64,000 nt of DNA from Gammaproteobacteria bacterium (GTDB taxonomy: Bacteria > Pseudomonadota > Gammaproteobacteria > S012-40), in NCBI GenBank assembly GCA_015487785.1, contig WFPC01000044.1, forward strand, positions 62,001-126,000. Direction: 5' to 3'. Each line of letters starts with the position of its first letter. Position 1 is the stretch's first letter. This document shows, piece after piece, positions 28,191 to 39,581 of this stretch. The translations under genes were made by a program, and so were the position numbers. The notes under the pieces are model-generated. The model was not told where the DNA came from. It did no database searches and saw only the letters and a list, made by a program, of their open reading frames with translations.

Positions 28191-28973
28191 ATGAGTTTTC
28201 TAGCAGGTAAACGCGCATTGATCGTGGGCTTGGCCAGCAACCGTTCCATTGCCTGGGGCATCGCCCAGGCAATGCACCGGGAAGGTGCCGAACTGGCCTT
28301 CACCTACCAGACCGACAAGCTCAAGGGACGAGTGGAGAAAATGGCCGCCGAACTGGGCTCCCAGTTGTGTTTTCCCTGCGATGTCAGCGAAGATGCCCAG
28401 ATCGAAGCCGTGTTCGAGAATCTCAAGGCCCATTGGGACGGCTTCGACATCCTGGTGCACTCGGTGGCCTTCGCACCCAAGGACGAACTCAGCGGCGACT
28501 TCGTCGATGCCACCACCCGCGAGGGTTTCCGCCTTGCCCATGAAATCAGCTCCTACAGCTTTACCGCCATGGCCCGGCTGGGCCGGCCCATGCTGAGGCA
28601 CAACGGTGCCCTGCTCACCCTGAGTTACCTGGGCGCGGAGCGCGCCATGCCCAACTACAACGTGATGGGGTTGGCCAAGGCCAGCCTGGAGGCCAACGTG
28701 CGCTATATGGCCCAGTCACTGGGCCCCGACGGCATTCGCGTCAACAGCATCTCCGCCGGCCCCATCAAAACCCTGGCCGCCGCCGGCATCGGTGATTTCC
28801 GCAAGATGCTGCAACAAGTGGAAGACAATGCCCCCCTGCGGCGCAACGTGACCATCGAGGACGTGGGCAACACCGCGGCCTTCCTGTGCTCCGACCTCGC
28901 CGCCGGCATCACCGGCGAAAACATCTACGTGGACGCTGGCTACAACATCATCGGCATGCCGGTGCTGGATTGA
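28191..28973 (+). CDS. fabI: Enoyl-[acyl-carrier-protein] reductase (NADH)
   Basis: 260 residues; last reductive step of type II fatty-acid elongation in the cytosol, the target of triclosan. The NAD-binding start is [20 protein letters not shown]. Catalytic Tyr146, Tyr156 and Lys163 sit exactly at the E. coli FabI positions ([16 protein letters not shown]). Other family blocks: [55 protein letters not shown]. The ATG at 28191 has an AAGGA site; the open frame to 28074 lacks support. Own sigma-70 promoter. Confidence 0.97.
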   Translation: MSFLAGKRALIVGLASNRSIAWGIAQAMHREGAELAFTYQTDKLKGRVEKMAAELGSQLCFPCDVSEDAQIEAVFENLKAHWDGFDILVHSVAFAPKDELSGDFVDATTREGFRLAHEISSYSFTAMARLGRPMLRHNGALLTLSYLGAERAMPNYNVMGLAKASLEANVRYMAQSLGPDGIRVNSISAGPIKTLAAAGIGDFRKMLQQVEDNAPLRRNVTIEDVGNTAAFLCSDLAAGITGENIYVDAGYNIIGMPVLD

Positions 28974-28977
28974 TCCC

Positions 28978-28996
28978 GCGGGCGGTGACCGCCCGC
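28978..28996. terminator. Hairpin between convergent fabI and symporter genes
   Basis: Perfect 8-base GC stem (GCGGGCGG / CCGCCCGC) around TGA, immediately after the fabI stop and before the symporter stop on the other strand. No clear U-run on either side, so termination strength is uncertain. Confidence 0.55.
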
Positions 28997-29003
28997 CCAT
29001 TGT

Positions 29004-30272
29004 TCAGGCCCTGAGGACATCCTTCTCCCCTTCCAGCCGCGCCAGGATCACCGCGCCACAAGAATCGCTGAATACATTGACCGCGGTACGGCACATGTCC
29101 AGCACCCGGTCTACCGCCAGAATCAGACCGATGCCCTCCGCCGGCAGGCCGATGGCCGCCAGGATGATGGAAATGGCCACCAGACTGGCCGAGGGAATGC
29201 CGGCCACGCCGATGGAGGTGAGCAGGGCCGTCACCACGATGGTGAATTGCATGGCGAAGCTCAACTCCAGCCCGTAGGCCTGGGCGATGAACAGGGCCGC
29301 CACACATTCGTACAGAGCCGTGCCGTCCATGTTCACCGTGGCGCCCAGGGGCAATACGAAACTGCTGGTGCGATTGGACACCCCAGCATTCTTTTCCACG
29401 CACTCTAGGGTCAAGGGCAGGGTGGCCGAGGACGAACTGGTGGAGAAGGCCGTCAACAGGGCCGGCGCCATGGCGCGATACATGCGCAAGGGATTGACCC
29501 TTCCGACGAAACGCAACAGCAGAGACATCACTACCACGAAGTGAATCAGCAGGGCGATGAGTACAGTGAAGAAAAACATCGCCAGCGGAGCAAAGGCCGC
29601 CAGGCCGGTGCTGGCGATCACCTTGGCCACCAGGCCAAACACCCCCAGCGGCGCGAATTTCATCACCAGGTCGGTGATCTTCATCATCACCTCGAACACA
29701 CCCTGCCAGAAATTCTGTAACACCTCGCCCTGGCGGCCGGTCAGATTGGCCATAAAATAACCGAAAAGCAGGCTGAAGAAGATCAGTCCCAGCATCTGCC
29801 CCTCGGCCGCGGCGCTGACGATGTTGGGCGGCACCATACGCAAGAACACCGCCGCGATATCGCCGGCGCCCTTGCCCTCCACCTTTTCCACCAGCTCGCT
29901 GCTGTCGGCCTGCAGGCCGATGAGATCCTTGGCCGGCTCGCCATCGACGATGCCGGGCTGCACCAGATTGACCATGAACAGACCCACCAGAATGGCGAAC
30001 AGGCTGGTGGTCGCGTAATAGAGCAGGGTCTTGACGCCCAGCCGGCCGAGAGCACCGGAAGCGCCGATGTTGCCCATGCCGGTGATGATGGCGGCCATGA
30101 TCAGCGGCACGATGAGCATTTTCAGGGCATTGAGAAACAGAGTACCGATGAAGTCGTAGACCGCATAGAATCGCAGCCCGAACACGGCCCCCTCGGTGCC
30201 CGACAGCGAGCCCGCCAGCACCGCCAAGGCCAGGGCGATGAGGATTTGCCAATGCAGTTTCAACTTGCTCAT
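29004..30272 (-). CDS. Dicarboxylate/amino acid:cation symporter (DAACS family)
   Basis: 422-residue inner-membrane symporter of the GltP/DctA fold. The serine-rich re-entrant loop is AFSTSSSSATLPLT; the substrate/cation motif is LPLGATVNMDGTALYECVAALF; the second hairpin is IGVAGIPSASLVAISIIL; and DRVLDMCRTAVNVFSDS contains the Asp/Arg pair that decides substrate charge. Arg in MCRTAVN favours acidic substrates (glutamate, aspartate or C4-dicarboxylates). Monocistronic; the exact substrate is not decidable here. AGGAAAT ribosome site upstream of the ATG. Confidence 0.93.
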   Translation of the reverse strand: MSKLKLHWQILIALALAVLAGSLSGTEGAVFGLRFYAVYDFIGTLFLNALKMLIVPLIMAAIITGMGNIGASGALGRLGVKTLLYYATTSLFAILVGLFMVNLVQPGIVDGEPAKDLIGLQADSSELVEKVEGKGAGDIAAVFLRMVPPNIVSAAAEGQMLGLIFFSLLFGYFMANLTGRQGEVLQNFWQGVFEVMMKITDLVMKFAPLGVFGLVAKVIASTGLAAFAPLAMFFFTVLIALLIHFVVVMSLLLRFVGRVNPLRMYRAMAPALLTAFSTSSSSATLPLTLECVEKNAGVSNRTSSFVLPLGATVNMDGTALYECVAALFIAQAYGLELSFAMQFTIVVTALLTSIGVAGIPSASLVAISIILAAIGLPAEGIGLILAVDRVLDMCRTAVNVFSDSCGAVILARLEGEKDVLRA

Positions 30273-30379
30273 GGACGATTTCCTAGATCGCTCTCCCGCC
30301 CGCGCGGCAGATTATCCCTAAGCCCTACAGGCTCCTAGTGCAACGCTCCACTGTACTGGCGCCACAGGTTCATATCGGC

Positions 30380-32269
30380 TCAGAGATTGCCCGGATAACG
30401 CTGGATCTCGGCCCGTTCGCGCAAAGTCTTGAGCAGTGCGCTGAAACTCTCCAGACCATGGATGCTGGCCAGGTTGCGGGCAATGCTTTGGCGCTCGTCG
30501 TCGGAGATCTCGCCATCGCGCACGGCTGAAACCCTGAGCACCACGAAGTCCCCATTGCCCAGGCTGGCCCCGGCGACCGCGGGCGCCTGCTCCGGTACGG
30601 GAATGCTGAAGGCGCGACGCAGAATCTCGGCATCCAGGTCCCGACTGTCCCTTGACACCCAACGCGGCGCCTGCCACTGGTAACCCGCCTGTTTGGCCAG
30701 TTGCTCGGGATCCTTGCCCTGGCGAATGTCCTCCACCAGTGCCTTGCCTGCCTGCTCGGCCCGTTGCCTGGCCTTCTGCTGGCGCAACAGGGTGACGACC
30801 TGTTCACGCACCTCGTCCAGCGGCTTGAGCGCCGCCGGCTGATGGGACAACTTGCGCACCACCACGCTGCGACCACGCCCCAGCTCTATGAGTTCGCTGT
30901 TGAGCCCCTCGATCAACACATCGTCGCTGAAAGCCGCATCCACCACTTTGCGATTGGCCGCAATGCCCGGACCGCCCGAGCGACCGAACAATGGCGTGGT
31001 CTCGATGCTCAGGCCCAGCTCTTCAGCCACCGGTTCCAGCGAGTCGGGAATTTCATACGCCAGGTTGGCCAGTTGCTCTACCTTGTCGAAATAAACGCGC
31101 TCGGCTTTCTTGCGCTTGAGTTCGCTGGCCAGTTGCTCACGCACCTCGGCAAAGGACTTGCCTTCTCCACCGCGCACAGCCTCCAGTTTGATCAGATGAT
31201 AACCAAACTGGGTACGCACCGGCTGGCTCACCTCGCCCACCTCGAGCGCAAAGGCCACGTCTTCGAACTCAGGATCCATGATGCCGCGGCCGAAGAAACC
31301 CAAATCCCCGCCTTCCGTGGCCGAACCGGGATCTTCCGAATACTGCTTGGCCAATTCGGCGAAGTCCTCACCCTGCTCGATACGTTGGCGTAATTCCTCG
31401 ATGCGCTTGCGCGCCGCATCGGCATCGGTGTCGTCGTCGATCTGGATCAGGATGTGGCGGGCCCGACGCTCCTCCGGCGTGACGAAACGGTCTTTTTGCT
31501 CCTCATAGTATTCACGCAACTCGTCTTCCGTGACCTCGATACCCTTGGCCAGCTCGTCCACCGACAACTCCACATATTGCAGGCTGACCTGTTCTTCGGT
31601 CTTGAAGCGGTCACTGTTTTCGCGATAGAACTGCTCGATCTCGGCATCGTCGAACTGGAGCTCGGCGGCAAACTTGGCCTGCTCGATGCGCACATAGGCC
31701 AGCTCTCGCTGTTGCTTGCTCAGCCGCGCCACTTCGTCCACCTCCGGGCTGGTGGCGAAATCGGTGCCGGCAACACCAAGGATGACCTGATCGGCCAACA
31801 GCGCCCGACGCATGCGGTATTCGAAACCGGCGGTGGTTTCACCCGAGGCCTGCACCTGCTGTTCGTAGAGCGCCCTGGAAAAACGCCCATCCTGCTGGAA
31901 AGCCTCGATGCCATGCAGGCGGCCGGCAAGCTGGGCGTCGGATATACGGAAACCCAGCTCGCTGGCGAACTGGGTGAGCAATTCGTTGTCGATCACACGC
32001 TCGAGCGCAGTTTTCTTGATCTGGTCATCGAACAGGTCACTGTCGAAGCGGTCACCGAACATTTGCTGCAAACGCGCTCGCTCGTTCTGATAGGCCACCT
32101 GATATTCGTAGAGCGAAACGTCGATGCCGTTGACGGTGGCGGCATTGAAGCCGCTGTCGTCGTCGGTGAGGTAATCGTTGATGCCCCACAGGGCGAAGGA
32201 CAACACGATGGCTCCGATGATCAACCAGGCAATCAGTCCCTGGGCACGTTCACGAATGACTTGCAGCAT
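30380..32269 (-). CDS. ppiD: Periplasmic folding chaperone PpiD (SurA_N, parvulin)
   Basis: 629 residues, usual PpiD length. Cytosolic start [19 protein letters not shown] leads into one membrane anchor (about 12-30). The SurA-N chaperone region follows ([23 protein letters not shown] onward), then a parvulin domain, about 255-360 ([39 protein letters not shown]), then a second degenerate rotamase-like region. Assists outer-membrane protein folding near the Sec translocon. Follows lon-hupB as in most gammaproteobacteria. Confidence 0.95.
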   Translation of the reverse strand: MLQVIRERAQGLIAWLIIGAIVLSFALWGINDYLTDDDSGFNAATVNGIDVSLYEYQVAYQNERARLQQMFGDRFDSDLFDDQIKKTALERVIDNELLTQFASELGFRISDAQLAGRLHGIEAFQQDGRFSRALYEQQVQASGETTAGFEYRMRRALLADQVILGVAGTDFATSPEVDEVARLSKQQRELAYVRIEQAKFAAELQFDDAEIEQFYRENSDRFKTEEQVSLQYVELSVDELAKGIEVTEDELREYYEEQKDRFVTPEERRARHILIQIDDDTDADAARKRIEELRQRIEQGEDFAELAKQYSEDPGSATEGGDLGFFGRGIMDPEFEDVAFALEVGEVSQPVRTQFGYHLIKLEAVRGGEGKSFAEVREQLASELKRKKAERVYFDKVEQLANLAYEIPDSLEPVAEELGLSIETTPLFGRSGGPGIAANRKVVDAAFSDDVLIEGLNSELIELGRGRSVVVRKLSHQPAALKPLDEVREQVVTLLRQQKARQRAEQAGKALVEDIRQGKDPEQLAKQAGYQWQAPRWVSRDSRDLDAEILRRAFSIPVPEQAPAVAGASLGNGDFVVLRVSAVRDGEISDDERQSIARNLASIHGLESFSALLKTLRERAEIQRYPGNL

Positions 32270-32340
32270 GGGCTTTATTCCGCGTAATGATTTCGTTCAG
32301 GAGTGGGCCGGTGGTTCCATGCCGGTCCCGGAACACAAAT

Positions 32341-32368
32341 AAAAAAGGGCACTCCCCTGGGAGCGCCC
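32341..32368 (-). terminator. Intrinsic terminator after hupB-tRNA-Val-tRNA-Asp
   Basis: Minus-strand stem GGGCGCTCCC / GGGAGTGCCC (one G-T pair; 32347-32368) with a 2-base loop, followed by six T residues (32341-32346) and more T-rich sequence. It lies 6 bases beyond the tRNA-Asp CCA end, ending the tRNA unit before ppiD. Confidence 0.9.
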
Positions 32369-32374
32369 TCGAAA

Positions 32375-32451
32375 TGGCGGAGTGGACGGGACTCGAACCC
32401 GCGACCCCCGGCGTGACAGGCCGGTATTCTAACCAACTGAACTACCACTCC
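32375..32451 (-). tRNA. tRNA-Asp (GTC)
   Basis: 77-base cloverleaf on the minus strand, starting GGAGTGG and ending with encoded CCA. Anticodon loop CCTGTCACG gives GUC (Asp). The T-arm GGTTCGAGTCC and acceptor pairing are intact. Confidence 0.97.
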
Positions 32452-32468
32452 GTTGCTCGATTGTTGTT

Positions 32469-32544
32469 TGGTGGGTGGTGCAGGGATCGAACCTGCGACC
32501 CTCGCCTTGTAAGGGCGATGCTCTCCCAGCTGAGCTAACCACCC
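32469..32544 (-). tRNA. tRNA-Val (TAC)
   Basis: 76-base cloverleaf on the minus strand, starting GGGTGGT and ending with encoded CCA. Anticodon loop CTTACAA gives UAC (Val). The T-arm GGTTCGATCCC is intact. Its 5' end is only 10 bases after the hupB stop codon and 17 bases before tRNA-Asp. Confidence 0.97.
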
Positions 32545-32554
32545 GGAAGGCGCG

Positions 32555-32827
32555 CTAGTTTACAGCATCTTTCAGGGCTTTTCCAGGCTTGAATCCGGGA
32601 ACTTTCGCAGCAGGAATGGTGATCTCTTCACCAGTGCGCGGATTGCGGCCAGTACGCGCGGCGCGCTCCTTGACACTGAAGGTACCAAAACCCACCAGGG
32701 AAACGGTGTCACCGTTTTTCAAGGCATTGGTAATGCTGTCGATCACGGCATCCAAGGCGTTGGCCGCGGAGGCTTTGGAAATGTCGGCCGCTTCGGCAAC
32801 GGCATCAATCAATTCGGCTTTGTTCAC
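32555..32827 (-). CDS. hupB: DNA-binding protein HU-beta
   Basis: 90-residue nucleoid protein HU, length identical to E. coli HupB. Begins (GTG) [18 protein letters not shown] and has the DNA-minor-groove arm [18 protein letters not shown] with the [12 protein letters not shown] and Pro tip, then [13 protein letters not shown]. The GTG at 32827 has a GGGAG site 8-9 bases upstream and gives the canonical start; an in-frame ATG 33 bases upstream would add a non-HU leader. Confidence 0.96.
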   Translation of the reverse strand: MNKAELIDAVAEAADISKASAANALDAVIDSITNALKNGDTVSLVGFGTFSVKERAARTGRNPRTGEEITIPAAKVPGFKPGKALKDAVN

Positions 32828-32860
32828 TCTCGCAACTCCCCTATGAATCTGTTGCGTCAT

Positions 32861-32891
32861 AAAAGAAAGCCGCCGTTGCGCGCGGCGGCTT
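32861..32891 (-). terminator. Terminator-like hairpin in the lon-hupB interval
   Basis: Minus-strand stem AAGCCGCCG / CGGCGGCTT (9 pairs, 7-base loop; 32867-32891) followed by TTCTTTT. It should end lon transcripts. However, the best hupB promoter lies upstream of it, so it also falls in the hupB leader, 34 bases before the hupB start, where it might act as an attenuator or stabilising hairpin. Confidence 0.8.
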
Positions 32892-32912
32892 CACCCAACT
32901 CGATGGACGCAC

Positions 32913-32942
32913 TTTATACCAGTTGGCAAAAAGGTCTGTCAA
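32913..32942 (-). promoter_or_regulatory. Sigma-70 promoter for hupB-tRNA unit
   Basis: Minus strand: perfect TTGACA (32937-32942), 18-base spacer, TATAAA (32913-32918). It points at hupB about 86 bases downstream. The only near-consensus promoter in the lon-hupB gap. Confidence 0.8.
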
Positions 32943-33049
32943 GCAACATGTCACCCCCGCGAATGTTCCATGGCGCCTGCGCTACAAGCTCCTAATCCCC
33001 TGATCTTATAGGGCTTTGAGCAACGCAATTATGTACGCATGCAATAGGC

Positions 33050-35476
<2,427 letters not shown>

Positions 35477-35673
35477 AATCAGAGTCCTACTTCGTAAAAT
35501 GCAGCCCGGCTGGCGTCAAGTTCTCGCCGGTCGTGCCGGCCGTTGCGGGCGTGAGGGTGGGGTGACGGCGCACATCGCCATGTTTACGATGCGCCATGAA
35601 CCGTCATCGCGTCAATGTGCAATTTCTTCGCCAGTCTCCCGGCCCTGTGCTCCGGGCTTTGGTCTGCCTACCG

Positions 35674-35702
35674 ATATAGGTATCAGGGTGGAAGTTTTCA
35701 AG
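35674..35702 (-). promoter_or_regulatory. Heat-shock (sigma-32-like) promoter of lon, overlapping a sigma-70 site
   Basis: Minus strand: CTTGAAA (35696-35702), 14-base spacer, ACCTATAT (35674-35681), close to the sigma-32 consensus CTTGAAA / CCCCATnT. The same bases read as sigma-70 TTGAAA, 17 bases, TATATC. lon is a classic heat-shock gene. Confidence 0.65.
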
Positions 35703-35803
35703 TCGAGCCCGCATTGCGTGCCAGCATCCCGAAGCCGATGGAAGTCACAATTGCATAATGCCTCCCCGTTGTGGCGGGTGAGATGTCCGGGACAGCCCCC
35801 GGC

Positions 35804-35842
35804 AACAAAAAACGCCCGCACCGGCAAGAGGTGCAGGCGTTT
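35804..35842 (-). terminator. Intrinsic terminator of clpX
   Basis: Minus strand: stem AAACGCCTGCACC / GGTGCGGGCGTTT (one internal mismatch; 35810-35842), 7-base loop, then a T-run (TTTTGTT). Lies 28 bases after the clpX stop. Confidence 0.9.
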
Positions 35843-35870
35843 CACGGCCGGGTATGTGTGCCCTGACGAA

Positions 35871-37148
35871 TCAGTCCTCGCCGGCCGCCTTGTCCTGGGT
35901 TTCGTAGACGATCAGGGGCTCGGACCTGCCCTCGATGACATCGGCATCGATGATGACCTTGGCCACGTCTTCCATGGAGGGCAACTCGTACATGATGTCC
36001 AGCAGCACATTCTCCAGGATGGAACGCAAACCCCGGGCGCCGGTCTTGCGCGCCATGGCCTTGCGGGCGATGGCATGCAAGGCATCGTCGCGGAACTCCA
36101 GCTCGGCATTTTCCAGCTCGAACAGCTTGGTGTATTGCTTGGTCACCGCATTCTTGGGCTCGGTCAACACCCGCACCAGAGCGTCTTCATCCAGCTCGCT
36201 CAGGGTGGCGATCACCGGCAGCCGGCCGACGAATTCGGGAATCAGGCCATAACGCACCAGATCCTCGGGCTCCACCTGGTGCATCAGCTCGGCGGCCTTT
36301 CTCGAGTCCTGCTTGCTTTTTACTTCGGCGGCGAAACCTATGCCGCCCTTCTCCGTACGCTCGCGGATGATGCTGTCGAGACCCGCGAAGGCCCCGCCGC
36401 AGATGAACAGGATGTTCGAGGTGTCCACCTGGAGAAACTCCTGTTGCGGATGCTTGCGCCCGCCCTGGGGCGGCACCGAGGCCACGGTACCCTCGATGAG
36501 TTTGAGCAGGGCCTGCTGCACCCCTTCGCCGGATACATCGCGAGTGATGGAAGGATTGTCGGACTTGCGCGAGATCTTGTCGATCTCGTCGATGTAGACA
36601 ATGCCGGTCTGCGCCTTCTCCACGTCGTAGTCGCATTTCTGCAGCAGTTTCTGGATGATGTTCTCCACATCCTCGCCCACGTAGCCCGCTTCGGTGAGGG
36701 TGGTGGCATCGGCAATGGTGAAGGGCACGTTGAGCAGCCGCGCCAGGGTCTCCGCCAACAGGGTCTTGCCCGAGCCGGTAGGCCCCAACAACAGGATATT
36801 GCTCTTGGACAACTCCACGTCGTCCTTCTTCTGGCCGGCGTCGAGCCGCTTGTAGTGGTTGTAGACCGCCACCGAGAGAATCTTCTTGGCGCGATCCTGG
36901 CCGATCACGTACTCGTCCAGTACCTCGTTGATCTCCTTGGGAGTTGGCAGCTTGCTGCCATGGATGGAGGGCGCAGCCTCCTGCACTTCCTCGCGAATGA
37001 TGTCGTTGCAGAGTTCGACACATTCATCACAGACGAATACCGATGGCCCGGCAATGAGCTTCCTGACCTCGTGCTGGCTCTTGCCACAGAACGAGCAATA
37101 CAGCAACTTGTCATTTCCGCCGCCTTTGTTGTGCTCATCGTCACTCAT
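35871..37148 (-). CDS. clpX: ATP-dependent Clp protease ATP-binding subunit ClpX
   Basis: 425 residues, standard length. N-terminal zinc-binding domain with CSFCGK...[11 protein letters not shown]+ core with Walker A GPTGSGKT, pore loop GYVGED, Walker [10 protein letters not shown] and the IGF-type ClpP-docking loop (GGIGFAAEV). Ends in the usual acidic tail. Unfoldase feeding ClpP; the next upstream gene is clpP. Confidence 0.98.
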   Translation of the reverse strand: MSDDEHNKGGGNDKLLYCSFCGKSQHEVRKLIAGPSVFVCDECVELCNDIIREEVQEAAPSIHGSKLPTPKEINEVLDEYVIGQDRAKKILSVAVYNHYKRLDAGQKKDDVELSKSNILLLGPTGSGKTLLAETLARLLNVPFTIADATTLTEAGYVGEDVENIIQKLLQKCDYDVEKAQTGIVYIDEIDKISRKSDNPSITRDVSGEGVQQALLKLIEGTVASVPPQGGRKHPQQEFLQVDTSNILFICGGAFAGLDSIIRERTEKGGIGFAAEVKSKQDSRKAAELMHQVEPEDLVRYGLIPEFVGRLPVIATLSELDEDALVRVLTEPKNAVTKQYTKLFELENAELEFRDDALHAIARKAMARKTGARGLRSILENVLLDIMYELPSMEDVAKVIIDADVIEGRSEPLIVYETQDKAAGED

Positions 37149-37385
37149 ACGCGCACCTCTATTTGCTTCAGACTCCCGGTCAAGCCACGCCCAACCAGGC
37201 TAACAGGAACGGCTTAAGCCGTCCTTTAGCAAGCTGTTGAAAAACACGCTCTTTCCACAGCCTGCGCACGGCACAGGGCAATGCCGCCCTTCCAATGATT
37301 GTAACCCATTGAAAACAAGGAAAACAGGAAATCCGTCCCGCTTTTCCCCTTGCACCAGACCCATGGCCGGCTTTGCAATGCCCTG

Positions 37386-38033
37386 TCAGGTCTTGTCGCC
37401 CGCCGTATCGCCACGCCGGGTCAATACCGCATCGATCAAACCGTACTCCACCGCCTCGTCGCCTCCCATGAAGAAGTCGCGATCGGTATCTCTCTGTATT
37501 TTGTCCATCGGTTGACCCGTATGTTCCACCATTATCTTATTCAGGCGGTCGCGGGCCCGCAATATTTCCTTGGTATGAATCTCCAAATCCGTCGCCTGGC
37601 CCTGGAATCCCGCCAGTGGCTGATGGATCATCATGCGCGAATGAGGCAGGCAGAAGCGCTTGCCAGCCGCACCGCCACACAGCAACAAGGCTCCCATGCT
37701 GGCGGCCTGGCCGATGCACAAGGTGCTCACATCGGGCTTGATGAACTGCATGGTATCGTAGATGGACAGGCCGGCGCTGACCGAACCGCCGGGAGAATTG
37801 ATATAAAGGTATATATCCTTGTCGGGGTTCTCCGATTCCAGAAACAGCAACTGGGCCACCACCAGGTTGGCCATGTGATCTTCCACCGGGCCCACCAGAA
37901 AGATCACCCGTTCCTTGAGCAGACGGGAATAGATATCGTAGGCCCGCTCACCTCTACCGGTCTGTTCGACCACCATGGGTACCAGGTTCATCATTGGTCC
38001 TTTTGTTGTGTCGTTATGCGACTTATCGGTCAT
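37386..38033 (-). CDS. clpP: ATP-dependent Clp protease proteolytic subunit ClpP
   Basis: 215 residues. Serine protease with catalytic Ser112 (GQAASMGA), His137 (RMMIHQP) and Asp186; their spacing equals that of E. coli ClpP plus 15 residues of propeptide-containing numbering. Oligomer motifs [14 protein letters not shown] and [12 protein letters not shown] are present. Forms the tetradecameric chamber used by ClpX. The clpP-clpX gap is 237 bases, with no gene seen in it. Confidence 0.98.
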   Translation of the reverse strand: MTDKSHNDTTKGPMMNLVPMVVEQTGRGERAYDIYSRLLKERVIFLVGPVEDHMANLVVAQLLFLESENPDKDIYLYINSPGGSVSAGLSIYDTMQFIKPDVSTLCIGQAASMGALLLCGGAAGKRFCLPHSRMMIHQPLAGFQGQATDLEIHTKEILRARDRLNKIMVEHTGQPMDKIQRDTDRDFFMGGDEAVEYGLIDAVLTRRGDTAGDKT

Positions 38034-38053
38034 CGCTGTCGATCCTTAAGCCA

Positions 38054-39364
38054 TCAACTCTTCCGAGACTCCACTACATCGGAGAAAGACATCGGTTTAT
38101 CAGTGACTTGCGCCCTTTCCAATACCCAGTCGACCACTTGGTCCTCGAGTACCATGGATTCGATCTCACCCAAGCGGTCGGGCTTGCCGTAATACCATTT
38201 CACCACTTCCTCGGGCTCGTCGTAGGCGGCGGCGATCTTCTCCACCTCCGCGCGCACCCGCTGAGAGTCAGCCTTCAGTTCGTTGTGCTGGATCAACTCC
38301 GCCAGGATCAGGCCCAGGGCCACACGCCGGCGCCCCTCGTCGAGGAACTGCTCGGCCTTGAATGCCATGGTCTCGGGAACCTGCCCGCCCTGCATGCGCA
38401 TCTGCTCGTTCATCTGTTCGGCGATACGCCCGGCCTCGGCCTGGATCATGGCCTGGGGAACCTCGAACGGGTTCTTCTCCAGCAGGCCATCCATCACCTG
38501 TTTCTTGAGCTGAGCCTTGAGTGCGGCATCCAGCTCCCGCTGCATGTTCTCACGCACATCCTTGCGAAAGGCCTCCATGCCACCCTCCTCGATACCGAAG
38601 GAAGCCGCAAAGGCGTCGTCCAGCTCCGGCAGCACCGGCTGTTCGACCTTCTTGACCTGCAGGGTGAAGGTCACCGGCTTGCCAGCCAGTTCTTCCTTGT
38701 GATAATCCTCGGGAAAACTCAGCTCGGCAGTCACCGTATCACCGGCCTTGGCACCCACCAGAGCTTCCTCGAAGCCCTCTATCATGCGCCCCGAGCCCAG
38801 GATCACGCTCATGTCTTCGCCACTGCCCCCCTCGAAGACCTCACCCTCGATGCGGCCCTCGAAATCCACCGTCACCTGGTCACCGTCCTGCGCCGGCCGA
38901 TCGGTTTCCTGCCACTGTACCCGCTGCTGGCGCAGCTTGTCGATCATGGCATCCACATCCGCCTCGGTGATCTCGGCCACCGGCCGTTCCACCACGATAT
39001 CCTCCACACCCTGGACCTCGAATTCCGGATAGACCTCGAAAATGGCGGTAAACTCCAGATCCTGGCCCGCATCGGCACGGGTGGTCTCGATCTTCGGCAT
39101 GCCGGCGGGACGCAGCTTCTCCTGCTCCACCGCCTCATAGAAGGTGGACGACACCAGTTCGCCGATCACCTCGCCCCGCACCTGTTGTCCATAGCGTTTC
39201 TCCACCAGCTTGAACGGCACCTTGCCAGGACGAAAGCCCGCCAGTTTCACTTTGGGCGCCATGGAGCGCAAGCGGCTCTTCACTTCATTGTCCACTCGTT
39301 CTGCCGGCACGGCCACGGTCATCTTGCGCTCCAGGGCAGACGTGTTTTCAACGGATACTTGCAT
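38054..39364 (-). CDS. tig: Trigger factor (ribosome-associated chaperone and prolyl isomerase)
   Basis: 436 residues. Ribosome-binding N-domain with the signature GFRPGKVP (residues about 43-50), an FKBP-like PPIase domain about 160-245 (GDQVTVDFEGRIEGEVFEGG, FPEDYHKEELAGKPVTF) and a helical C-terminal chaperone domain. First gene of the tig-clpP-clpX-lon cluster; 20 bases before clpP. Confidence 0.97.
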   Translation of the reverse strand: MQVSVENTSALERKMTVAVPAERVDNEVKSRLRSMAPKVKLAGFRPGKVPFKLVEKRYGQQVRGEVIGELVSSTFYEAVEQEKLRPAGMPKIETTRADAGQDLEFTAIFEVYPEFEVQGVEDIVVERPVAEITEADVDAMIDKLRQQRVQWQETDRPAQDGDQVTVDFEGRIEGEVFEGGSGEDMSVILGSGRMIEGFEEALVGAKAGDTVTAELSFPEDYHKEELAGKPVTFTLQVKKVEQPVLPELDDAFAASFGIEEGGMEAFRKDVRENMQRELDAALKAQLKKQVMDGLLEKNPFEVPQAMIQAEAGRIAEQMNEQMRMQGGQVPETMAFKAEQFLDEGRRRVALGLILAELIQHNELKADSQRVRAEVEKIAAAYDEPEEVVKWYYGKPDRLGEIESMVLEDQVVDWVLERAQVTDKPMSFSDVVESRKS

Positions 39365-39431
39365 TTTTCATACCTCAAATCAGCGACATACGGCCCCGGC
39401 GGACAACCATCGACCGGGGGAAGGGGAAATC

Positions 39432-39516
<85 letters not shown>

Positions 39517-39529
39517 GCAAAACCCACGG

Positions 39530-39558
39530 ATTATACTCACAGCGGCCCCGTTGGGAAA
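39530..39558 (-). promoter_or_regulatory. Candidate promoter of tRNA-Leu
   Basis: Minus strand: perfect TATAAT (39530-39535), 17-base spacer, weak -35 TTTCCC (39553-39558). It ends 13 bases before the mature tRNA, inside the short gap after the eCIS locus. Confidence 0.5.
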
Positions 39559-39581
39559 GAAAACCGCTCATCCGCCATGAA

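Larger units (their letters stand above)
35477..35870. other. lon-clpX intergenic region (394 bp)
   Basis: No coding sequence is supported here. It holds the clpX terminator (35804-35842), a heat-shock-type promoter for lon (35674-35702) and a GC-rich untranslated lon leader of about 190 bases with short inverted repeats of unknown role (for example TGCCGGC units near 35530-35540). Confidence 0.7.

Noticed and set aside
30326-32993. Repeated CTACARGCTCCTA motif near 30326 and 32978, with a partial copy near 19215
   Set aside because: Only two good copies of about 13 bases with no hairpin structure or regular spacing; not enough to call a REP-type family from this window.
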